Assembly: GCF_000213175.1 (NCBI RefSeq)
Contig: NW_009799103.1
Location: 3,125,896-3,189,895 of the forward strand
Direction of reading: 5' to 3'
Length of the DNA: 64,000 nt
DNA from: Neurospora tetrasperma FGSC 2508
Taxonomy: Eukaryota; Ascomycota; Sordariomycetes; Sordariales; Sordariaceae
The translations under genes and the position numbers were made by a program. Positions 59,001 through 64,000 of the stretch are shown in pieces (the stretch's first letter is position 1; each line of letters begins with the position of its first letter). A model generated the notes under the pieces. That model saw nothing but the letters and a program-made list of their open reading frames with translations. It did no database searches and was not told the origin of the DNA.

Positions 59001-60427
59001 GCAGCGCTACCCCCAGTGGCCTGGCTAGGTCTGTCTTTGAGGAGTCGCCACCGGGTGGGCGCAGCGATTACGACGATGAGTTCTTGTTGGGTGACGGTTA
59101 CCAGGCTCCCACTGGTCTCAAGAAAACTCTTTCCGTTCGCATCGGTGACTGGCCGCTCTACTCGTTCTTCCTCGCTCTTGGTCAAATCATCTCTGTCAAC
59201 TCTTACCAGATCGTCCTGTTGAGCGGCTCGCAAGCCCAGACGCCTGAGAAGCTCTACACGGTCGGTGGCGTGTACATTGCTACATCCCTCATGTGGTGGG
59301 GTATGGAGCGCAACTTCAAGTCGGTCTACGCCCTGTCTGCTCCCTGGTTCTTCTTCGGTCTCGCCTTCCTTCTTCTCGGTGTTGCGCCATTCATTGGTGA
59401 CTGGAAGGTGGCTGACAGCGTGACAAGCGCGGCTACCGCCTTTTACGCGGCCGGAGCCAGTCATGGTGCCTTGTCTTTCGCCCTCAACTTTGGTGACGAA
59501 GGTGGTGCTCCTACCAGGCAGTGGATTACTCGTGCCCTGATCGTTTCCGGTATCGCTCAAGTCTACAGTCTTGGTCTTTGGTATTGGGGCGCGACTGTCT
59601 CGAGCGAGGCTCAGACCATGACCAAGTTCATTGGCGAGTCGGGCGTCCCCCTGGCCCTTGTCATTTGCGTACCGGTTGCCATCTTCCTCTGGGCGATTGG
59701 CGCCATTCTTTATGTTGGATTGCCAGACTTCTACCGTCAGTCTCCGGCCACGATTCCCGGCTTCTACATCTCGCTGTACAGGCGTAAGATTGTGCCTTGG
59801 TTCTTCGTCATGATCATCCTCCAGAACTACTGGCTGTCGGCGCCCTATGGCCGCAGCTGGAGCTTCCTGTTCTCGACGCAGTTCATCCCCAACTGGGGCA
59901 TCTTCCTGATGGCCCTCGGTTTCTTCGTGGTGCTCTGGAGCATCGTCCTCTACGGTTTCTCCTACTTTTCGGACGAACACACGTGGCTCCTGCCCATCTT
60001 CGCCATTGGTCTCTGCGCTCCTCGCTGGGCCCAGGAGATGTGGGCTTGCAGCGGCATCGGCTGGTACCTCCCGTGGGCCGGCGGCCCCGTCGGCTCGGCC
60101 GTCCTCTCCAGGTGTCTCTGGTTGTGGCTGGGCCTGCTGGATAACATCCAGGGCGTCGGTCTCGGTATGATGCTGCTGGCGACACTGACGAGACAACACG
60201 TGTTGGTGGTGTTGATTGGCGCCCAAGTGATCGGTTCCATGTTCACGTTGATTGGACGCGCGACAAGCCCCAACGCGCTGTCGCCCAATACGACCTTCCC
60301 CGATTTCTCGCAGGGCTTGTATCCCGGCATCGCGAGCCCGTACTTCTGGGTTTGCTTGATCTTCCAGCTGATCATTCCAGTTGGATTCTTCAAGTTCTTC
60401 AGAAAGGAACAGGTGGCGAAGCCATAA
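53038..60427 (+). CDS. ags-1: Cell-wall alpha-1,3-glucan synthase
   Basis: Five exons (53038-53415, 53477-53536, 53609-53724, 53790-57723, 57791-60427) give 2374 aa, the usual size (about 2400). Layout: signal peptide (1-26); extracellular GH13 amylase-like domain (about 60-560) with DVDGFRIDKA near 308 and FIVVGEITSG; beta-rich linker region; one membrane segment (about 1083-1105, IALFWLFAILPVALACLAGWIYV); cytosolic GT5 starch-synthase-like domain (about 1165-1640) with the KIGGLGVMAQLM nucleotide-sugar loop, INDYHGAAAPLYLL and [29 protein letters not shown]; a Ser/Pro/Arg-rich linker; and a multi-pass C-terminal domain (about 1950-2374). The cytosolic domain polymerises alpha-1,3-glucan, the C-terminal membrane part is thought to export it, and the outer amylase-like domain to join chains. 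In N. crassa the single synthase AGS-1 serves conidial wall formation. The divergent GPI-amylase neighbour fits the conserved module. The start at 53038 is preferred over the nearby GTG. Confidence 0.96.
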
Positions 60428-60752
60428 ACGAACTTTTACATCTCTTATTTAATGGCGGAGTTGAGTGTTGATGGCGATTTGATGGTGTACGATGCGGCTC
60501 TGCTGCTGCGGCGAAGCTTGGCTGGAGTTGTGGTATTTTCACAGGTCACAGGCTATTATGTGGTGATGGTGGATTTGATGGTGGTGAAACCGGTGGTGTC
60601 GAACGTCTTCATACATACACACTCACGCATATACGCAAGCATACGCACACATACGCAAGGCAACTCTCACGCGCAAAGCATATTATTCACATATCATCTA
60701 TATATATATTTTTGTTTTATCTCCATCACTGTTCGAAGATTGCCAGCGTATA

Positions 60753-60779
60753 TGTGTGTGTGTGTGAGTGTGTGTGTGT
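60753..60779 (+). repeat. (TG)n-type repeat
   Basis: TG units with one GAG interruption, 3' of the glucan synthase gene. Confidence 0.85.
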
Positions 60780-61252
60780 TGGGGAGTCGAAGGGATAAAA
60801 ATACTGGGAATAATTGATTGATCATTGTCGTTGCAGTTTGGATAAAGAGATACCATCATCCGCTAACCTTTTTCCTTATCATCACGTCTCCGTCTTTTTA
60901 TCATTTTTTGTCTTGTGTAGATCGATCTTTTTTGCGGCGTCATTACAGTACTTATAGAAAGCGAAAAGGGGGAAACGAAGGAAAGGAAGGAAAGAAGGAA
61001 ATGCGGGAAGGATCAAAGAGAAAGATATATTACTACGCTACGCATCGCATCGCATCGTTGTCACGAAGGGAGTAAACTAGCAACGTTTTCCTTTTTACCC
61101 ACTCAAGTAGCAGTGGGTGGTATTCTTTTGTATATATATATATACTAGTTAGTCATTATACGAATTTAGTTAATAGATGGGAAACAACTTTTATAAAAGA
61201 AAAAAAAAAAACACGTGAGTATGTATCATGAATCTGCCCTTGTGGATGCAAT

Positions 61253-61276
61253 TACCTACCTACCTACCTACCTACC
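61253..61276 (+). repeat. (TACC)6 tetranucleotide repeat
   Basis: Six TACC units, the commonest microsatellite word of this window. Confidence 0.85.
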
Positions 61277-61500
61277 TAGGCATACTCCTCCACGACTAGT
61301 ACTGTGTGAAACTCTAGGGGGGAAGACAAAGCAGATTACGAATAGGTGTTTGTTAAGGAAGTCCAAGCCACACAATATCCTGGATGGTACTGTCTGTAGT
61401 GGAGGAGACTGACTACGCAAAAGTCGCAGGTGGAAAAACCAGGTAACTCAAATCACTCATGTCTAGGAAGGGTTGCCCTAGTGATGCTGATACTAATGCT

Positions 61501-61542
61501 GATGCTGATGCTGATGCTGATGCTGATGCTGATGCTGATGCT
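61501..61542 (+). repeat. (GATGCT)7 hexanucleotide repeat
   Basis: Seven perfect GATGCT units preceded by two degenerate ones. On the - strand it reads as Ala-Ser repeats in one frame, but no gene context supports translation. Confidence 0.92.
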
Positions 61543-62390
61543 GGTACCAAGATGAAGGAGAAGGGAAGAAAGAGAAACGACTGAGGGACGGAATGACAAG
61601 ATTTCACTTCACTTCACGTCATGGGGGAGAAGAGATGGGGTGTATGTACCGAAGTTAGGAAAGAGCAAGCCCGTTCTCATGTCACGTGAATCATGTTTCT
61701 GGCTGGTGAATTGGTGATACTGCATGACACCTACCTAGAGGTAAAGAGTGCAATGGAGTTCAATACTCACAGTCCAGTCCGTTGGGTCTATTATCACCGA
61801 CCAAGATGGGGACTTACTTTCCTTGGACGTTGGACAATTGTGGTTAGAGGTCGGAGAAAGACCAGGGCAGGGAATGAAAATGCAGGGGTGAATAAATATC
61901 CGGGTGCCGTTACCATTCAACTGTGTCCCATCAGCGTAGTAGAGGTAGGTAGTGGCCGCTTACCCGCGTTCCTACCCCGTCCATTTCCAACCGGAACCGG
62001 GCTGGGGACAGTCCCGAGGCCAGGGAAGGAATGGAAACCTAGAGGACAGTGTCATCGCGGATAATGAAATTGTCCTAGGCTGGGGGTTTTGCGCCGGTAG
62101 AATAGTGTCTTTAGTGTAACATTGTGTTTCTCAACAGAGAGAAGGAATCATCTCATCACCAACTTGGAGTCTAGTCTCAAGGTTCGATTGGTACTTCAAG
62201 ATTAGTTACCTACGAGGTAAGATCAGGCAACGAAGAGGGTTGATTCTCGGCAATCCACGATTGAAAAGCAGAGCAGGATCCCTTTCATCTCGTCTGAACT
62301 TAGTAGATCGCCCCTGGGTTCGGGGAGCTTGTAGTCCAATAAAAGATGAGAGTAAAGTACCGGAAACAGCACGGACGAAATGTCGAGATG

Positions 62391-62415
62391 AGACGAGACG
62401 AGACGAGACGAGACG
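62391..62415 (+). repeat. (AGACG)5 pentanucleotide repeat
   Basis: Five perfect AGACG units in the 3' flank of the carbonic anhydrase gene. Confidence 0.9.
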
Positions 62416-62877
62416 AGGGAGGCTCAAGTGCAGGATGCATACGTATTTGGGTTTTTGGCAATGGCAAATCAGGCGTGAAGCCAAACTGGTTGTTGGTGCA
62501 TGTCAGCCCTACAGGCCGGCCGGGAAGCCCCGCACTTCCTTGTTGGATGATGCTCGTGCAGTAACACTCAAGAGGCATGGACGGTCCACTTATTTACGTC
62601 CATCCGAATTGCCAGTCCGTTACGGACATAGGGATGGAGTCATGTAATCGCAACGCCATATGAGAGAGTTGGAGAGATAGACGGGCCATATGGTATACAA
62701 GGTTTTATTTTGTTTGTATATATGATCATACCGGATCATACCCCCGGTGCAACACACCAGCCAGTGTCTATAGCCCCCATGCCCAGTTCTCCAAAAAATC
62801 GCTCATAAAACTCGCTTTACAGTACATACAATACACACACAACCAAATCCTCCGGACCCCAACCATATATCGATAGC

Positions 62878-63726
62878 TTAGTTGGTCAGGTTGTAGATCT
62901 TTTGGATATCCTTGAGGATGGTCTTGAAGTCGACGTTGAGGTCCTTGAGCATGCCGTCGCGGAAGTTGAAGACCCAGCCGTGAATGATGGGGAAGCCGTT
63001 CTCGGCATACGACTGCTGGAGGGCGGCCGTCTTGACCACGTTGCGGCACTGCTCGTAGACGTTGAGCTCGACGAGGCGCTCGTAGCGGGCCTCCTCGTCG
63101 GCGATGGCGTCGAGCTCCTTCTCGTGCAGGCGGTAGACGTCGCGGATGTTGCGCAGCCAGGGGTTCATGAGGCCCAGGTCCTTGGGGGTCATGGCCGCCT
63201 TGACACCGCCGCAGCCGTAGTGGCCGCAGACGACAATGTGCTTGACCTGGAGGTGCTTGACGGCATACTCAATGACGCTCATAACGTTGAGGTCCGTGTT
63301 GCAGACCAGGTTGGCAATGTTGCGGTGCACAAAGGCGTCGCCGGGCTGCAGGCCCGTGATCTGCTCGGCGGGGATGCGCGAGTCGGAGCATCCGATCCAG
63401 AGATACTCGGGGTTCTGGCCGGCGGCGAGCTTCTTGAAGAAGTCGGGGTCCTTGGCGACCTGCTCGGCGGCCCAGGACTTGTTGTTCTCAAAGACCTTGT
63501 CGTGCGTCTCCTGGAGATACATGGTGATGTCCTTCTTGCTGCGGTCTTTATCGTCGGCGGTGTGGGAGCTGCAGAAGCGGCGCGGGGTAGCACTCGGGAG
63601 GATGGTGAGACGGAGGCGTGGCAGGGGAGTCGACGTCGTTCTCGGGACGGCGAGGCGTGATAGGGCTGATGATGCTTGCTTGGAGGAGTGAAGCAGGGGA
63701 GAAAGACCCAGACGTGTGCTAAGCAT
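62878..63726 (-). CDS. Beta-carbonic anhydrase, probably mitochondrial
   Basis: An intronless frame of 282 aa. The first ~55 residues are rich in Ser/Arg/Leu/Thr and nearly free of acids, as in a mitochondrial presequence. The enzyme domain begins near residue 68. Zinc ligands are Cys113 (in WIGCSDSR), His169 and Cys172 (in CGHYGCGG), and the Asp115-Arg117 dyad is intact. Reaction: CO2 + H2O to HCO3- + H+, feeding carboxylases and pH balance. A second in-frame Met at residue 69 (MYLQETHDKVF) sits exactly at the start of the conserved domain and could give a cytosolic form from the same gene. Beta-CAs of this presequence-bearing type are known in Sordaria and Neurospora. It is convergent with the glucan synthase gene, 2.4 kb away, with no functional link evident. 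Confidence 0.94.
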   Translation of the reverse strand: MLSTRLGLSPLLHSSKQASSALSRLAVPRTTSTPLPRLRLTILPSATPRRFCSSHTADDKDRSKKDITMYLQETHDKVFENNKSWAAEQVAKDPDFFKKLAAGQNPEYLWIGCSDSRIPAEQITGLQPGDAFVHRNIANLVCNTDLNVMSVIEYAVKHLQVKHIVVCGHYGCGGVKAAMTPKDLGLMNPWLRNIRDVYRLHEKELDAIADEEARYERLVELNVYEQCRNVVKTAALQQSYAENGFPIIHGWVFNFRDGMLKDLNVDFKTILKDIQKIYNLTN

Positions 63727-64000
63727 AGTTGAGGGTGGTGGGTTGTGGCCTGATGTGTGGATCGTGGATCGAGGGTCTGGATCTGCGCGACAAATTCTGT
63801 GTTACTGTTGCCCGAAGAGGAACCGAGATACCGTCATTGACTAACAGCCGATAGTGACCCTAACCCTGTCTACATACTCTGTTATCAGAGCCAAGGGTGG
63901 AGAAGCGAACGGTACCTAGGTACCTGTAGGATAAACGGGCGCCATGCTTGTCCTTCCTGTCAAGCAGAGTGTCGATGTCGAGTCTCTGGACAGCAGGGGA
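63727..64000. other. Promoter-side flank of the carbonic anhydrase gene (right edge)
   Basis: Upstream DNA of the - strand gene. It contains the perfect 14-bp palindrome GGTACCTAGGTACC at 63911-63924. No coding region is seen before the window ends. Confidence 0.5.

Larger units (their letters stand above)
60428..62877. other. Convergent intergenic region glucan synthase to carbonic anhydrase
   Basis: 2.4 kb with no supported gene but several simple repeats: TG-rich (60753-60779), (TACC)6, (GATGCT)7 and (AGACG)5. AT-rich stretches near 60700 and 61120-61210 may hold 3' end signals. Confidence 0.55.

Noticed and set aside
58472-60226. Long - strand open frame opposite the glucan synthase
   Set aside because: It lies fully antisense to the conserved glucan synthase coding sequence and shows no domain; GC-rich codon bias of the real gene keeps the opposite frame open.
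62902-63660. 252-codon + strand frame opposite the carbonic anhydrase
   Set aside because: Antisense shadow of the conserved zinc enzyme.
1-64000. CRISPR arrays, rRNA (including dispersed 5S) and a biosynthetic gene cluster around the P450
   Set aside because: No spaced direct repeats of CRISPR type, no 5S-like sequence noticed on reading, and no synthase or terpene cyclase near the P450.

Overview
The window is nuclear DNA from a filamentous ascomycete, most likely Neurospora or a close Sordariales relative. The signs are short introns with GTAAGT/GTGAGT-type donors, gene spacing of 1-4 kb, many CTAC/TACC-type microsatellites, fungal cell-wall genes, and a ~5 kb AT-saturated island that looks like the product of repeat-induced point mutation (RIP). 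From memory, and unverified, the order DCW1-type GH76, GPI alpha-amylase, alpha-1,3-glucan synthase, beta-carbonic anhydrase matches the N. crassa NCU08127-NCU08133 interval.

Layout. 1-18 kb (ordinary euchromatin): a secreted/anchored protein of unknown function (1121-2226 +), a GT31-like glycosyltransferase with a C-terminal PAN/apple-like region (4946-6517 +), a tRNA-Lys(CTT), an oxysterol-binding Kes1/Osh4-type protein (9307-10606 +), a small secreted protein (12536-13265 +) and, convergent with it, an MFS hexose transporter (13544-15283 -). 18.2-23.3 kb: the AT-rich RIP island, with two LTR copies in opposite orientation (one a solo LTR with a perfect 5-bp target duplication) and the eroded interior of another LTR element. 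24-33 kb: an SRA-YDG domain protein (modified-cytosine reader family) lying right beside the island, a bacterial-type FAD dehydrogenase, a small secreted Cys-rich protein and a mitochondrial D-lactate dehydrogenase. 35-43.5 kb: GH76 mannanase of the DCW1 type, a cytochrome P450, a 73-aa secreted eight-cysteine protein, and a 162-aa protein in which all six cysteines are Cys-Pro. 46.8-64 kb: a GPI-anchored GH13 amylase divergent from the 2374-aa alpha-1,3-glucan synthase, then a mitochondrial-type beta-carbonic anhydrase.

How they fit together. Several products act on the cell surface: the GH76 enzyme is of the family that attaches glycoproteins to the wall, and the amylase/glucan synthase pair is the conserved fungal module for alpha-1,3-glucan. 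The GT31-like enzyme and the secreted proteins add to this wall/secretome flavour. The SRA protein next to a RIP-mutated (and therefore probably methylated) block is the most thought-provoking pairing. Exon joins were made by eye from splice signals and reading-frame continuity. Most multi-exon models close in frame with recognisable domains; the first intron of the SRA gene is the least certain. No CRISPR array, rRNA gene or intact autonomous transposon was seen.
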